From assembly GCA_050012295.1 (NCBI GenBank), contig JBEKHL010000002.1:37420-101419 (forward strand): 64,000 bases of DNA. The letters are read 5' to 3'. Shown in pieces: positions 34,915-44,551 of the stretch. The notes under the pieces are model-generated. The model worked only from the letters and a program-made list of their open reading frames with translations, was not told the origin of the DNA and did not search any database. This DNA is from UBA6186 sp050012295. Lineage in GTDB: Bacteria > Pseudomonadota > Gammaproteobacteria > UBA6186 > Azoamicaceae. The position numbers were made by a program, and so were the translations under genes. Each line of letters opens with the position of its first letter. The stretch's first letter is position 1.

Positions 34915-36800
34915 TTATTGAAATTGGTACCGAAGAATTGCCGCCAATGTCTCTTAATAAAATGGCAGTGGCTTTTATGGAAAAAATGCAAACTCAATTA
35001 GAAGCCAAAAAAGGAGTATTTGTTAAAATTAAATCATTCGCTACTCCAAGGCGGATTGCTGTTTTAATAGAACAACTAGATCTTGATCCTAAATTAATTC
35101 CTGAAATTTTACGCAAAGCGGTTAGTGATTTACCAGGGAAAAAAATGCGTTGGGGTAATGGGGAGAATATTTTTGCTAGACCAATACATTGGTTATTAGT
35201 GTTATTTGGTGAAGAAATTATAGACTTTAATTTGTTTGGGGTTAATTCTAGTAATTTAACTTATGGGCATAGGTTTTTAGCGCCAGGAGCTATTGTTTTA
35301 AATAATTCTGCAGAATACGAACACAAACTAGAAGCTATTGGTAAAGTTATTGTTGATTTTAACAGAAGAAAGCAACTGATAGTTTTTGAAATAAAGACTA
35401 AAGAACAAGAATTAAATGCCAAATGCATATTAGAAGAAAACTTATTAGAAGAAGTAACTGCCATGACAGAATATCCGGTGGCATTATTCGCTGAATTTTC
35501 TAAGGAATTTTTAAGTTTACCTAAAGAGTGTTTAATATCTGCAATGGGGCATCATCAAAAAAGTTTTGCATTAACAGATCAAAATAACAATTTATTAGCA
35601 GGATTTATTTTAATTAGTAATATGCCAATAGATAATATAAATAATATTATTATAGGTAATCAACGAGTTATGCAAGCCAGGTTGCAAGACGCAGCTTTTT
35701 TATATTCTCAAGATTTAAAAGTACCGTTAATTACAGGATTAGAGAAGTTAAAAATTATAGTGCTACAGGAAAAACTAGGTAGTTTATATGAGCAATCAAT
35801 TAGAATTCAAAATATTGCAGAAAACATAGGAAAATTGTTAAACATTAATTTAGAACAACAAGATAGCATTAGTCGAGCCGCTTTATTGTGTAAGGCTGAT
35901 TTGGTTTCGCAAATGGTATTAGAGTTCCCAGAATTACAAGGAATTATGGGAGGGTATTATGCTTTACAACAAGGAGAGAAAAATTCTATTGCTGTAGGCA
36001 TTAAAGAACATTATTTGCCAAGGTTTTCTGAGGATTTTTTACCGGAATCTATGGTTGGCATTTGTTTAGCGCTTGCTTATCGTTTGGATTTATTATTTGG
36101 ATTATTTGCTATAGGTAAGGTTCCGACAGGAGAGAAAGATCCTTTTGCGTTAAGAAGACACGCATTAGCTATTATTAGAATTTTAATAGAAAAAAAATTA
36201 TCTTTACAGCTATTAGATTTATTTAACATTGTAGCTAAATCTTATAGTGTGTTTAATAAATCTTTAGAGGTATCTAAAGATTTGTCAAAAAATTTATTAA
36301 ATTTTTGTTTGGAACGCTTAAAAAATTGGTACCTTAATCATAACGTATCTAACAAATTGTTTAAAGCAGTCTTAGAAAAAGCTAGTACTAATTTGTATGA
36401 CTTTGATTTGCGGGTTAATGCGGTTGTTGTTTTTAATACTTTAGAAGGATCTCAAAGTTTAACTAGCGCTAATAAACGAGTTAATAATTTGTTAGAAAAA
36501 ACAGATAGGTCTTTAATAGAAAATAGTCATATTGAACAAAAATTTTTAGAAACAAAGGAAGAATTACAATTGTTTGAACAATTGATTAAATTAAAAAATA
36601 TTATTGAGCCATTATCAAAACAACAAAATTATAACTTAATTCTACAAAATTTAGTACAATTAAAGCCATTTGTTGATCAGTTTTTCGATAAAGTTATGGT
36701 AATGGTAGAAGATCAAAATATTAGAACAAATCGATTAGTGTTATTATTTAAATTAAGAGAATTATTTGGTTTAGTGGCAGATCTTTCTTGTTTAATTTAA
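34899..36800 (+). CDS. glyS: Glycyl-tRNA synthetase beta subunit, internally shortened
   Basis: tRNA-binding subunit of GlyRS. 633 residues against about 689 in E. coli. It starts DLIIEIGTEELPPMSLNKMA and keeps FATPRRIAVLIEQL and LPGKKMRWGNGENIFARPIH. Between those two segments only about 20 residues remain where E. coli has about 80, so the region around the KRGP and KAAEGWARGCGI sequences is missing without a frameshift. The HD-like middle (MVLEFPELQGIMGGYYA) and the C-terminal anticodon-binding-like domain are present. The ORF is intact and is likely functional, with a trimmed body domain. Confidence 0.95.
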   Translation: MQKDLIIEIGTEELPPMSLNKMAVAFMEKMQTQLEAKKGVFVKIKSFATPRRIAVLIEQLDLDPKLIPEILRKAVSDLPGKKMRWGNGENIFARPIHWLLVLFGEEIIDFNLFGVNSSNLTYGHRFLAPGAIVLNNSAEYEHKLEAIGKVIVDFNRRKQLIVFEIKTKEQELNAKCILEENLLEEVTAMTEYPVALFAEFSKEFLSLPKECLISAMGHHQKSFALTDQNNNLLAGFILISNMPIDNINNIIIGNQRVMQARLQDAAFLYSQDLKVPLITGLEKLKIIVLQEKLGSLYEQSIRIQNIAENIGKLLNINLEQQDSISRAALLCKADLVSQMVLEFPELQGIMGGYYALQQGEKNSIAVGIKEHYLPRFSEDFLPESMVGICLALAYRLDLLFGLFAIGKVPTGEKDPFALRRHALAIIRILIEKKLSLQLLDLFNIVAKSYSVFNKSLEVSKDLSKNLLNFCLERLKNWYLNHNVSNKLFKAVLEKASTNLYDFDLRVNAVVVFNTLEGSQSLTSANKRVNNLLEKTDRSLIENSHIEQKFLETKEELQLFEQLIKLKNIIEPLSKQQNYNLILQNLVQLKPFVDQFFDKVMVMVEDQNIRTNRLVLLFKLRELFGLVADLSCLI

Positions 36801-36812
36801 TATATTAGTAGT

Positions 36813-37376
36813 ATGGCAAAACTTATAATATTAGATCGAGACGGTGTTATTAATTGGGAAACTGGCATAGATAGTAGAGTTACAAGTCCGGAGGAATGGA
36901 AAGAGATCCCGGGAAGCTTAGAGGCTATAGTTAAGCTAAAAAAAGCAGGGTTTACTGTTTGTGTTGCTACTAATCAATCTATAGTTTCTAAAGGGATTAT
37001 AACAATTAATACTCTGAATGCTATTCATAATAAAATGCAACAAGCATTACAAACTCTTGGTGGGTTAATTGATCAAATTTTTGTTTGTCCACATAAAACT
37101 AGTGATAATTGTTTATGCCGCAAACCAAAACCAGGGATGTTGTTAGCAGCAGCTAAAGCATATAATGTGGATTACGCAAACCAACAAGTACCATTTGTTG
37201 GTGATTCTGATGTTGATATATTGGCGGCTAGAGCTGGTGGTTTGGTGCCAGTATTAGTAAAAACTGGGAAGGGTCATACAATGTTGGATCAAGTAAATAG
37301 CATGAGTATTAAAAATTTATTAGTTTTTGATGATTTAAGTGCTTTTGCTGATTATTGGATTATGCGTTCAGTATAA
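36813..37376 (+). CDS. gmhB: D-glycero-beta-D-manno-heptose-1,7-bisphosphate 7-phosphatase
   Basis: HAD-family enzyme of ADP-heptose synthesis for the LPS inner core. 187 residues. The nucleophile motif is ILDRDGVIN, motif II is CVATNQS, and the GmhB zinc site is visible as VCPHKTSDNCLCRKPKPGML. The acidic pair is in FVGDSDVDILAA. It follows glyS by 12 bases, as in several gammaproteobacteria, and overlaps convergent engB by 25 bases. Confidence 0.95.
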   Translation: MAKLIILDRDGVINWETGIDSRVTSPEEWKEIPGSLEAIVKLKKAGFTVCVATNQSIVSKGIITINTLNAIHNKMQQALQTLGGLIDQIFVCPHKTSDNCLCRKPKPGMLLAAAKAYNVDYANQQVPFVGDSDVDILAARAGGLVPVLVKTGKGHTMLDQVNSMSIKNLLVFDDLSAFADYWIMRSV

Positions 37377-37978
37377 TTATCAAGCCATTTGATAATTTGA
37401 TCTTGTAATTCTTTAACGCCATGTAGTTTTAAAGCAGAAAAAGGTTGTATAGAAAGATTAGGAATATTATGCAATTCTAGTTTGACAGCTTTAATAGTAG
37501 AATTAATTTGATTTTTCGTTAGTTTGTCTGTTTTATTAAGTACTATATGGAGTGGTAAATTGTTAAGTGAACAAAAAAATAACATTTGCCTATCAAAATC
37601 TTTTAGTGGGTGACGGATATCCATAATTAACACGATACCAACTAGACTACGCCTAATAGATAGATATTGTTCTAGTAATTGTGCCCAAAATTTTTTGGTT
37701 TGTTCTGGAACTTTAGCGTAACCGTAGCCCGGTAAATCAACTAAATATTTATGTTCAGCTAGTTGAAAATAATTGATGGATTTTGTTCTTCCTGGGGTTT
37801 TGCTAGTGATGGCTAAGTTTTTTTTGGTTATAGCATTAATAAGACTAGATTTGCCACAATTAGAACGACCTGCGAATGCTACTTCTTTACAGTTGTCTTT
37901 GGGTAACGATTTTAAATCAAAAACGCTATTAAAAAATTTAATATCTTTAAAGTATGATTGATTTGAGTTGACACACAT
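37352..37978 (-). CDS. engB: Ribosome biogenesis GTP-binding protein YsxC/EngB
   Basis: Essential TRAFAC GTPase for 50S assembly. 208 residues. G1 is AGRSNCGKSS, G2 is the TPGRTKSINYF stretch, G3 is DLPGYGYAKVP and G4 is NKTDKLT. It is divergent from a DsbA-like gene, an arrangement found in many gammaproteobacteria, where a cytochrome c often lies between them; none is here. Confidence 0.96.
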   Translation of the reverse strand: MCVNSNQSYFKDIKFFNSVFDLKSLPKDNCKEVAFAGRSNCGKSSLINAITKKNLAITSKTPGRTKSINYFQLAEHKYLVDLPGYGYAKVPEQTKKFWAQLLEQYLSIRRSLVGIVLIMDIRHPLKDFDRQMLFFCSLNNLPLHIVLNKTDKLTKNQINSTIKAVKLELHNIPNLSIQPFSALKLHGVKELQDQIIKWLDNYTERIIQ

Positions 37979-38024
37979 ATAGGGTTATCCTATAACGAAT
38001 AGAAAATATAGGCAATTAATAACT

Positions 38025-38726
38025 ATGAATTTAGTTTCAATTAGAATTTTATTCATTATTTTATTAAATTTTTTATTTGGTTCTAGCTGGATCTTAGCTT
38101 CGGCTATACCAGCTAATAAAGCTAATGAACCAACATTTATAGCTGGAGAGCATTTTAAAGTTTTGTCGAGTAAAATTCGTTATCCTGCTATTTCTATTGC
38201 TGACTCTATACCAGACAAATCTAAATATAAGCCACAAGTAATAATGTTTTTTAATTATGGATGTTTTGGTTGTCGACAAATTAATCAAGAATTTAATAAA
38301 TGGAAGCAACTTAATTCTAACAAGATCGATATATATCGTTGTCCAGTAGCATTTAATAAACCGTGGGAAAACTTAGCTAAACTTTATTATGTGCAACAAG
38401 AACTATTTCCGAATGATGACGGAGAAAAAATTTTTTCTGAAATCTACGATAGTCGTAAGCAATTATGGTTAGAGCAGGAAATGGTTAATTTTTACGAACG
38501 ATACAATATTTCTAAAGATGTGTTTTTTAAAAAATACCTTTCTTTTGATGTCGATCGTAAAGTTAAAAAAGCGATTGAAATTGCTGCCCAATATAAAGTT
38601 ATTATAACCCCTAACGTAATTATTAACGGTAAAAATAATAGTTATATGGTTAATTTTTCTATGGTTCAAGATCCAGAAACTTTATTTAAAGTAATTAATT
38701 ATTTAGTAAAAGCAAATCCAAAGTAA
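38025..38726 (+). CDS. DsbA-like periplasmic thiol oxidoreductase
   Basis: 233 residues with a signal peptide (cleavage likely near ILASA, residue 26). The thioredoxin active site is FNYGCFGCRQI, so the CxxC is CFGC rather than the DsbA-type CPHC. The cis-proline loop is IITPNVIING. A helical insertion between the two halves is as in DsbA. It probably forms disulfides in exported proteins such as the Cys-rich minor pilins of this window. The altered CxxC dipeptide would change the redox potential. Confidence 0.85.
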   Translation: MNLVSIRILFIILLNFLFGSSWILASAIPANKANEPTFIAGEHFKVLSSKIRYPAISIADSIPDKSKYKPQVIMFFNYGCFGCRQINQEFNKWKQLNSNKIDIYRCPVAFNKPWENLAKLYYVQQELFPNDDGEKIFSEIYDSRKQLWLEQEMVNFYERYNISKDVFFKKYLSFDVDRKVKKAIEIAAQYKVIITPNVIINGKNNSYMVNFSMVQDPETLFKVINYLVKANPK

Positions 38727-38796
38727 GTTTAATTTTTTACTTATGTGCTATAGTTTGAAGTAGGTATAAATGATTTCATAAATAATTTGGAGTTTA

Positions 38797-39552
38797 ATGA
38801 TGTTAGTTTGGTTAAAATGCATTGTAGCTTTTTTACAACCGCCAGGGTTAAATATATTCTTATTATTGCTAGGATTATTTTTTTGGCTTATATCTAAAAA
38901 AGGTAGAGCAGCATTTTTATTAATTAGCAGCACATTATTATTATATTTATTCAGTATTCCATTAGCTAATAATGTATTAATCGGTTATTTAGAGAAAAAA
39001 TATCAGTCTAAATTTGAAGAAATTATCAAAGATAAAACGCCTCAAGCTATTGTAGTATTATCGGCCGGTAAATGGCCTAATTCTAATGCATTATTACGTA
39101 ATTTGTATGCTGCCAAGTTAGCTAAGACTACTAATTTACCAATTCTAGTTAGTGGCGGTGGTGCAAACCGTACTAGCAACGATGTTAGTGAAGCAGCTGA
39201 TATGGCCAAATCCTTAGCAGCTGATTTTGGTATTAGTGGGGCAATTTGGGTAGAGGGCGATAGCCATAATACTATGGAAAGTGCTAAATTTACTAAAAAA
39301 GTTTTGGAAAAAAATAATATAAATAATGTTTTTTTAGTAACCAATGCTTGGCATATGCCTAGAGCAATGGGAGTTTTTAGTAAGCAAGGCATAAAAGCCA
39401 TTCCTGCTCCAATTGTATCTAATATAGGGGATAACAATTTTACTGTAGATAATTTAACTCCAAGCGCAGAAGGTGTTGTAAACAGTGAAGTGTTTTTTCA
39501 TGAATACTTTGGGGCGCTTTGGTATAAAGTGTTAGAGTTGGTTGGTAGTTAA
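38797..39552 (+). CDS. ElyC/SanA/YdcF family protein (DUF218)
   Basis: 251 residues (ATG at 38797 or 38800; TTGGAG lies 6-9 bases upstream). Two membrane helices (about 16-33 and 39-55) precede the DUF218 domain: AIVVLSAG, LVSGGGANRTSNDVSEAADM, SHNTMESAKFTKKVL and VTNAWHMPRAMGVFSKQG. Members influence envelope biogenesis and undecaprenyl-phosphate metabolism in E. coli (ElyC). The length and two N-terminal helices favour ElyC over SanA. Confidence 0.88.
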   Translation: MMLVWLKCIVAFLQPPGLNIFLLLLGLFFWLISKKGRAAFLLISSTLLLYLFSIPLANNVLIGYLEKKYQSKFEEIIKDKTPQAIVVLSAGKWPNSNALLRNLYAAKLAKTTNLPILVSGGGANRTSNDVSEAADMAKSLAADFGISGAIWVEGDSHNTMESAKFTKKVLEKNNINNVFLVTNAWHMPRAMGVFSKQGIKAIPAPIVSNIGDNNFTVDNLTPSAEGVVNSEVFFHEYFGALWYKVLELVGS

Positions 39553-39572
39553 TTCATTTAGGCTACATTTTA

Positions 39573-42500
39573 TTAATGGTCTTTCTTAATAATTGCATTA
39601 ACTTCGCGTAGTTTTTGCATGTCTTGTTCTAATTCTTTTACTATCGCTTGCTGTTTAGTAAAAGATAAATGTTGTCGTTTTGGTTGATCCATAATTCTAA
39701 TTGGTGCTAGCGGATCCGGACCAGATGGTTCATGTTTAGGTGCAGTTATACGTTCTAGCAAGGTATTGGTAACATCGGAGACGTCTATCTTTTTAGCTTT
39801 TTGTGCCTGTATTTCCATTTTTTCTTCAAAAAGCTTTCTTGCTATTGGAGCCCAAGATGCTGTTTTACCTTGTTGAATATTATTCCACGTATTCATTAGA
39901 TCCCCTAATTTTTGTTCTAACAATTTTAATTCAAACTCTGTTATGTTAGATTTTGACATTTGATCTTCAATTTGCTTTTTTTCTTGCATAAAATATTCGC
40001 TTACAATTTTTGCGTTAGGTTCCCCATCTAGGCGTTGTTTTGCTTTTTCTGTTGGTATAAATAGATCTACATCTATCATGCCATTATTATAACGTTTAGA
40101 TACTTGGGTAGAAATCAATTTTGCTACTCTAGCAGTTGCGGCAGCTACCAAAACAGTAGCTAAACCACCAACAATTACCCCTGCAACTACTGGTCCAGAA
40201 AATGGGTTAGCTGCAAGTGTCACTAAAAATCCTATACCAACCGCCATACCTAAAGTAGAAGTTAGTATTGCCGCACCTCTAAAGAAACGATCTATATATG
40301 ATTTTGGTTTAGTTATAATATCGGCCACTTCATTGTATAAGTATGTAAATGGGGTAAAAACATGTCCTATTTTCGAAAATGGATATCCAATTGCGGCGCC
40401 AGCCATAGCAGCTATTGTTAATCCTAGTGGCGAGCTAAAAGCACTAAAAGCACTAATAGCATTAACAGCTGTTCCTAGGAATGGGATCCCACTAAATTTT
40501 CCAATTATGGGAGCAAGCATACTATTCCCAGCAAGACTCAAATATGCTACAACACCAAATAATGCTCCTGCAATAACTCCTTTAGTTTTATCAAGTTTAA
40601 AAAAGGCTTTTGTTTTATCCCACCAGTTACTTATAGTGTCATTTAATTTATTTTCGGCAATATTTAATGCATCTTTGTCTTTGTTAAATGGATTAAATAC
40701 GATATCGTCAATTATTTGACTAATCAATTGGTTTTGTTGTTGTATTTGATGCTCTAAATTTTTAACGTCAGTTTGTTTAGCTGCTACTGTTTGGGCATCT
40801 TCTTTGGCTTGAATAAGTTTATCATTAAGAGTATTAATTTTCTCTAAAATATCTGTTAAATTTTCAATATATTTTAATTGAGTATCAGCAGGAACAGATT
40901 TAAATTGTTCTATGGTGCTTAATACCTTTGCTATTTCAATTCGGTTGAGCACTCTATTTAGATCGGTATCGGTATCAGGTAATGGTTTTACACCAAAAGT
41001 TTCTTTTCGTTTATTTATAATTACATTGGATAGTTGTTCTTTTAGTATTGAACATAATGGTTCCAGGGTGATTTCTGCTATATTAAAAGTAGTTTCAAAA
41101 TCTTTAATACGTTTTTTGATGGTTTCGTCTTTTTCTTTAAAATAGGTGTGGGTTTTTGTGTCAATTTCCTTGGTACAAGCTTCTATAGTTAACTCTTCAT
41201 AAGGCCAAAACCATTTTGTTACTGCATATTGTTTATTTTGTTCTAGCATTTCTTTCTCTTTTAATACGCTTAACATATTAATAAAGCGGGCTTTATCTGA
41301 AGCATCGAGGAAATTACTGCCTTTAATTTCGTGGAATTGTTTATTAGCGGCTTCTCTAGCTTTTAGGATCCGTTGTTGTTGATTGTCTGATTCGTTACCG
41401 GTATTCCATTCCACTAATGGTTTAAGGGCGTTGTCTGGTGTTTCACGGGTATATTTGTCATTATAACGTTTAGCGGCTTGTTCCATAGCAGATGTTATTT
41501 GATTTTGCAAAGCTTGTTTTTCTTTTTTAGCAGAGTGATTTGCTGCTATTCTTGCTTCTAGTATAAATAATTGTTTAATAAATTGTTGTTGCTCTGGTTC
41601 CGAGAGCATATAACTGCCAGGAGTTTTATAGAAAATATCTTTAGCTTGTTGAGACCAATTTTTTATATCTTGCGGAGAAATTTTTTCAATGTCTTGTATA
41701 AGAAGATCTATATTTATTGTGCTTGGGTCGTTAACGTCTTTCATATATTTTGTGTCTTTAGAATATTCACAAAAAAGCATTATTTTTGTTAAATCAGAGT
41801 CTTTGTCTTGTTCTGCTTGTAACGCTAGTTTTGCTAATTCTTCTCTGTTTACAGGAAAATCATCGCTGGTATCGCCTCTGGGAATTGATTGTTCTGCTTT
41901 GATAAACATATATTGAGCATATGATTGAGCAAGCTTAGCTATTAATGGTTGTATTTGAGCAGGGTATTTATTTTTTAATGTTTGGTAGGAATCAAATTGT
42001 TTCGCAACAAATTGCTCCATTATACCTTGATCCATTAGAGCTTTTCGATATTCTTCGGTAATTTCAGCGGCTTTTTTATCATAATCTAAAGGTTTGGTTG
42101 CAAGATTAGGCATTTCTTTGCCGAAAGCATCAATTATTTGTGGTAGCGTATGAATTTGAATTTCACTTAATTCTATTTGTTTAATTAGTGGTTGTTGTAA
42201 TGATATTATTGGCGTTTCTTTAGTATTAATTTGTATTTGTTCGGCTAATTCTTTGGCGCTTTCTAATTTAGTTTTTTCTACGTATTCTGTTATAAGAGTT
42301 TGTTTTTTTTGAGCAAGTTCAGAGTTTCTTTGGTTGGCCTTTGCATAGTCAAGATCTGTTTTAACAAATGCTTTACCCCACTCCATCCAGCCTTTGGCTT
42401 TTAGTGTGGCATTTAATTCGTTTTCTTCTTGTAAAATTTTAATTAGATTATCTAGGTATTCATTAGTTAAAGGGTCGTCTTTTTTGCCAAATTTAGTATA

Positions 42501-42596
42501 CAAGCGATTATGATTTTTTAATGCTTCTTTTAGTAGTCCATTAGCATTTTGTTGTAATTTTTTTTGTTCTTGTTGTTCTGGTGTTTCTCCGGACAT
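39573..42596 (-). CDS. Large orphan protein, coiled coils around a hydrophobic core
   Basis: 1007 residues, not recognised. About 1-640 is highly charged and helical with several coiled-coil stretches (for example LIQAKEDAQTVAAKQTDVKN). About 655-830 holds four to six hydrophobic, Gly/Ala-rich segments such as GVIAGALFGVVAYLSLAGN and GPVVAGVIVGGLATVLVAAA. The last 170 residues are again charged and helical. There is no signal peptide. Long coiled-coil proteins with internal membrane segments are frequent among effectors of intracellular gammaproteobacteria that act on host membranes; this is analogy only. Confidence 0.85.
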   Translation of the reverse strand: MSGETPEQQEQKKLQQNANGLLKEALKNHNRLYTKFGKKDDPLTNEYLDNLIKILQEENELNATLKAKGWMEWGKAFVKTDLDYAKANQRNSELAQKKQTLITEYVEKTKLESAKELAEQIQINTKETPIISLQQPLIKQIELSEIQIHTLPQIIDAFGKEMPNLATKPLDYDKKAAEITEEYRKALMDQGIMEQFVAKQFDSYQTLKNKYPAQIQPLIAKLAQSYAQYMFIKAEQSIPRGDTSDDFPVNREELAKLALQAEQDKDSDLTKIMLFCEYSKDTKYMKDVNDPSTINIDLLIQDIEKISPQDIKNWSQQAKDIFYKTPGSYMLSEPEQQQFIKQLFILEARIAANHSAKKEKQALQNQITSAMEQAAKRYNDKYTRETPDNALKPLVEWNTGNESDNQQQRILKAREAANKQFHEIKGSNFLDASDKARFINMLSVLKEKEMLEQNKQYAVTKWFWPYEELTIEACTKEIDTKTHTYFKEKDETIKKRIKDFETTFNIAEITLEPLCSILKEQLSNVIINKRKETFGVKPLPDTDTDLNRVLNRIEIAKVLSTIEQFKSVPADTQLKYIENLTDILEKINTLNDKLIQAKEDAQTVAAKQTDVKNLEHQIQQQNQLISQIIDDIVFNPFNKDKDALNIAENKLNDTISNWWDKTKAFFKLDKTKGVIAGALFGVVAYLSLAGNSMLAPIIGKFSGIPFLGTAVNAISAFSAFSSPLGLTIAAMAGAAIGYPFSKIGHVFTPFTYLYNEVADIITKPKSYIDRFFRGAAILTSTLGMAVGIGFLVTLAANPFSGPVVAGVIVGGLATVLVAAATARVAKLISTQVSKRYNNGMIDVDLFIPTEKAKQRLDGEPNAKIVSEYFMQEKKQIEDQMSKSNITEFELKLLEQKLGDLMNTWNNIQQGKTASWAPIARKLFEEKMEIQAQKAKKIDVSDVTNTLLERITAPKHEPSGPDPLAPIRIMDQPKRQHLSFTKQQAIVKELEQDMQKLREVNAIIKKDH

Positions 42597-42680
42597 TCTT
42601 AAACCCTCTTAATTATATTTGATATAAATAAGTATAGGTTGGTGAAATTTAATGGGTATGCACTATTGATATAAATAAAT

Positions 42681-43316
42681 TTAAACTAAAAAACTGCCAG
42701 TTTTAGTGCCAACAATTATTAAATCTGCTCCTCTAACAGCAAAGATTCCATTTGCAACTACGCCAGGGATATTATTTAATTGTTGCTCTAAATCAATAGG
42801 ATGATGTACAGGCAAATTATAAACATCTAAAATCGAATTTCCATTATCGGTTACAAAACCGATTCGGTATTCTGGTTGTCCGCCTAATTTTACTATAGAT
42901 CTAGCTATCGAGCTTCTAGCCATAGGGATTACTTCTATAGGAATTGAGGTTTTATTAAAATTAGTAGGTTTAGTTTCATCAACTAAACAAATAAACTTTA
43001 AACTAGCATATGCTAAAATTTTTTCTTTAGTTAACGCACCGCCACCATGACCTTTAATTAATTGTTTTAATTTATTATAAGCATCTGCACCATCTATATA
43101 CACTGGTAAATCTATAACTTCTTCGAAATTTATTACGGGAATATTAAATTGTTTTAATATTTTAGTTGTTTGATTAGAGCTAGATACAGCTTGTATTGGT
43201 ATTTTAGCTAGGGCTAGTTCTTCTATAAAAATATTTATGGTACTTCCCGTGCCAATTCCAATTATTGAACCTGGTTCTATATAGTGTAATGCCTCGATAG
43301 CTGCATGTTTTTTCAT
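42681..43316 (-). CDS. rpiA: Ribose-5-phosphate isomerase A
   Basis: Interconverts ribose-5-phosphate and ribulose-5-phosphate. 211 residues from the ATG at 43316; the frame to 43364 begins with TTG and adds non-homologous sequence. The motifs are IIGIGTGSTINIFI, VYIDGADAYN (catalytic Asp pair), LIKGHGGGALTKEKI and VEVIPMARSSIARSIVKLGG, with VTDNGNSILDVY. The usual MIKGGGAAL reads LIKGHGGGAL, with one extra residue. A minus-strand gene facing a tiny basic ORF. Confidence 0.95.
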   Translation of the reverse strand: MKKHAAIEALHYIEPGSIIGIGTGSTINIFIEELALAKIPIQAVSSSNQTTKILKQFNIPVINFEEVIDLPVYIDGADAYNKLKQLIKGHGGGALTKEKILAYASLKFICLVDETKPTNFNKTSIPIEVIPMARSSIARSIVKLGGQPEYRIGFVTDNGNSILDVYNLPVHHPIDLEQQLNNIPGVVANGIFAVRGADLIIVGTKTGSFLV

Positions 43317-43358
43317 CTTAAATGGAACCAATTTACCGTAACCATATTCTAAACTAGT

Positions 43359-43604
43359 ATGCAATATTCAACAGAACTAATGAATAAATTAGTAGCTAGA
43401 TTAAATATACTTAATAAGATATGGAATGATCAAGTAAATTGTCAAGCAAATCAGAAAATATTAAAACGAAAACAATTGCTTGGGCTAATGAAATTAAGAT
43501 ATAAAAAACGATTACTTACTAGATTAAGAAAAAAACGTTATATAAAACAACAACTATTAAGGAATCATATTATCGCTACTATGCGTCGCACTCATTGGTA
43601 TTAA
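43359..43604 (+). CDS. Small very basic hypothetical protein
   Basis: 81 residues, about one third Lys or Arg in the second half (KRKQLLGLMKLRYKKRLLTR). It starts 43 bases from the divergent rpiA start and overlaps the end of the L,D-transpeptidase gene by 48 bases. No ribosome-binding site stands out. It could be a small nucleic-acid-binding protein or a chance ORF in A-rich DNA. Confidence 0.35.
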   Translation: MQYSTELMNKLVARLNILNKIWNDQVNCQANQKILKRKQLLGLMKLRYKKRLLTRLRKKRYIKQQLLRNHIIATMRRTHWY

Positions 43605-44525
43605 TACAGGGTATCCACTAGAAGTTTTTGTTGATTTTTGTAATTCATCTTGGAGTGTTAATAAGTTTATGTTAATAGTGCTTATAAAATTAGCATTTTC
43701 TATAGCTTTTTGCATAACAGTAGTAATTGGTTCTCGGTTATAATAAGGATCTGATAACGGTTCGTGAGTTTCTATGTATATATTATTATTCTGGATCCCT
43801 ATTTTGTAAGGTTCATGAATAATTTTAACTGGGGTACCAATAGTAATTAGATTATATAAAGATTTAATGTCTTCTGGGAATAACCTAATACAGCCACTGG
43901 TTGTTCGTAATCCAATGCCACCCGGCCTATTAGTACCGTGTATTAAGTAACCAGGGTTAGATAAGTATATAGCAAATTCTCCTAAAGGATTACGTGGTCC
44001 AGGCGGTACCGTGGTTGGTAGTGGGTCGCCCTTTATAGCATGTTCTTTAATTATAGATATCGGTGGCTGCCAAGTAGGGTTATATTGTTTATTTAAGACT
44101 TTAGCTTCCATTAAAGGGGTGACCCATCCTTTTCGACCAATTCCTATAGGATAAGTAGTTACTAAATTGGTTTTGGGATGATAGTAATATAACCGCATTT
44201 CTGCCAAGTTTATAATTATCCCAGTACGTTTACCTGCTGGAAGTATGAATTGAGTAGGGATTATTACCATAGAGTCTACTTGAGGGGTCCAAGGATCAAG
44301 TTCTGGATTGGCTTCTATCATTTCATAGACTCCAACATCAAATTTTTTACCTATATCACCTAGCGATTCACCAGGTTGTACTGTAGTTGTTTGAATATTA
44401 CCTATAATATTTTCTTGTTCAGGTATGGTAAAGGTTAATGCAAAAGATGGGCAACATTGGCTAATTATACTGGCTAAAATTAGAATGTAGTTAATAGCAG
44501 TATATATTTTTTTAGCTTGATACAT
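43557..44525 (-). CDS. L,D-transpeptidase (ErfK/YbiS family)
   Basis: 322 residues. The signal peptide ends near CCPSFA (about 31). A LysM-like segment follows (TVQPGESLGDIGKKFDVGVY), then the YkuD domain with IHGTNRPGGIG and catalytic TTSGCIRLFPEDI (His and Cys). It forms 3-3 cross-links in peptidoglycan or attaches outer-membrane proteins to it. The C-terminal ~100 residues after the YkuD domain resemble those of ErfK/YbiS. It is divergent from the mshI-like gene, with 26 bases between the start codons. Confidence 0.93.
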   Translation of the reverse strand: MYQAKKIYTAINYILILASIISQCCPSFALTFTIPEQENIIGNIQTTTVQPGESLGDIGKKFDVGVYEMIEANPELDPWTPQVDSMVIIPTQFILPAGKRTGIIINLAEMRLYYYHPKTNLVTTYPIGIGRKGWVTPLMEAKVLNKQYNPTWQPPISIIKEHAIKGDPLPTTVPPGPRNPLGEFAIYLSNPGYLIHGTNRPGGIGLRTTSGCIRLFPEDIKSLYNLITIGTPVKIIHEPYKIGIQNNNIYIETHEPLSDPYYNREPITTVMQKAIENANFISTININLLTLQDELQKSTKTSSGYPVLIPMSATHSSDNMIP

Positions 44526-44551
44526 ATATTGATCTATATATTTACTTTTTT

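Noticed and set aside
12208..37375. Motif TTCAGTATA at 12208, 19941, 24052, 37367 and reversed at 16286
   Set aside because: About two copies are expected by chance for this length and composition. The five lie near gene ends or starts but share too little flanking sequence for a confident regulatory site or repeat family.
40333..41916. Plus-strand ORFs opposite the 1007-residue protein
   Set aside because: They are shadows in other frames without recognisable domains, and the minus-strand frame is long and coherent.
43359..43604. Small basic ORF as a ribosomal-protein-like gene
   Set aside because: It is Lys/Arg-rich but shows no ribosomal protein motif; kept only as a low-confidence hypothetical.
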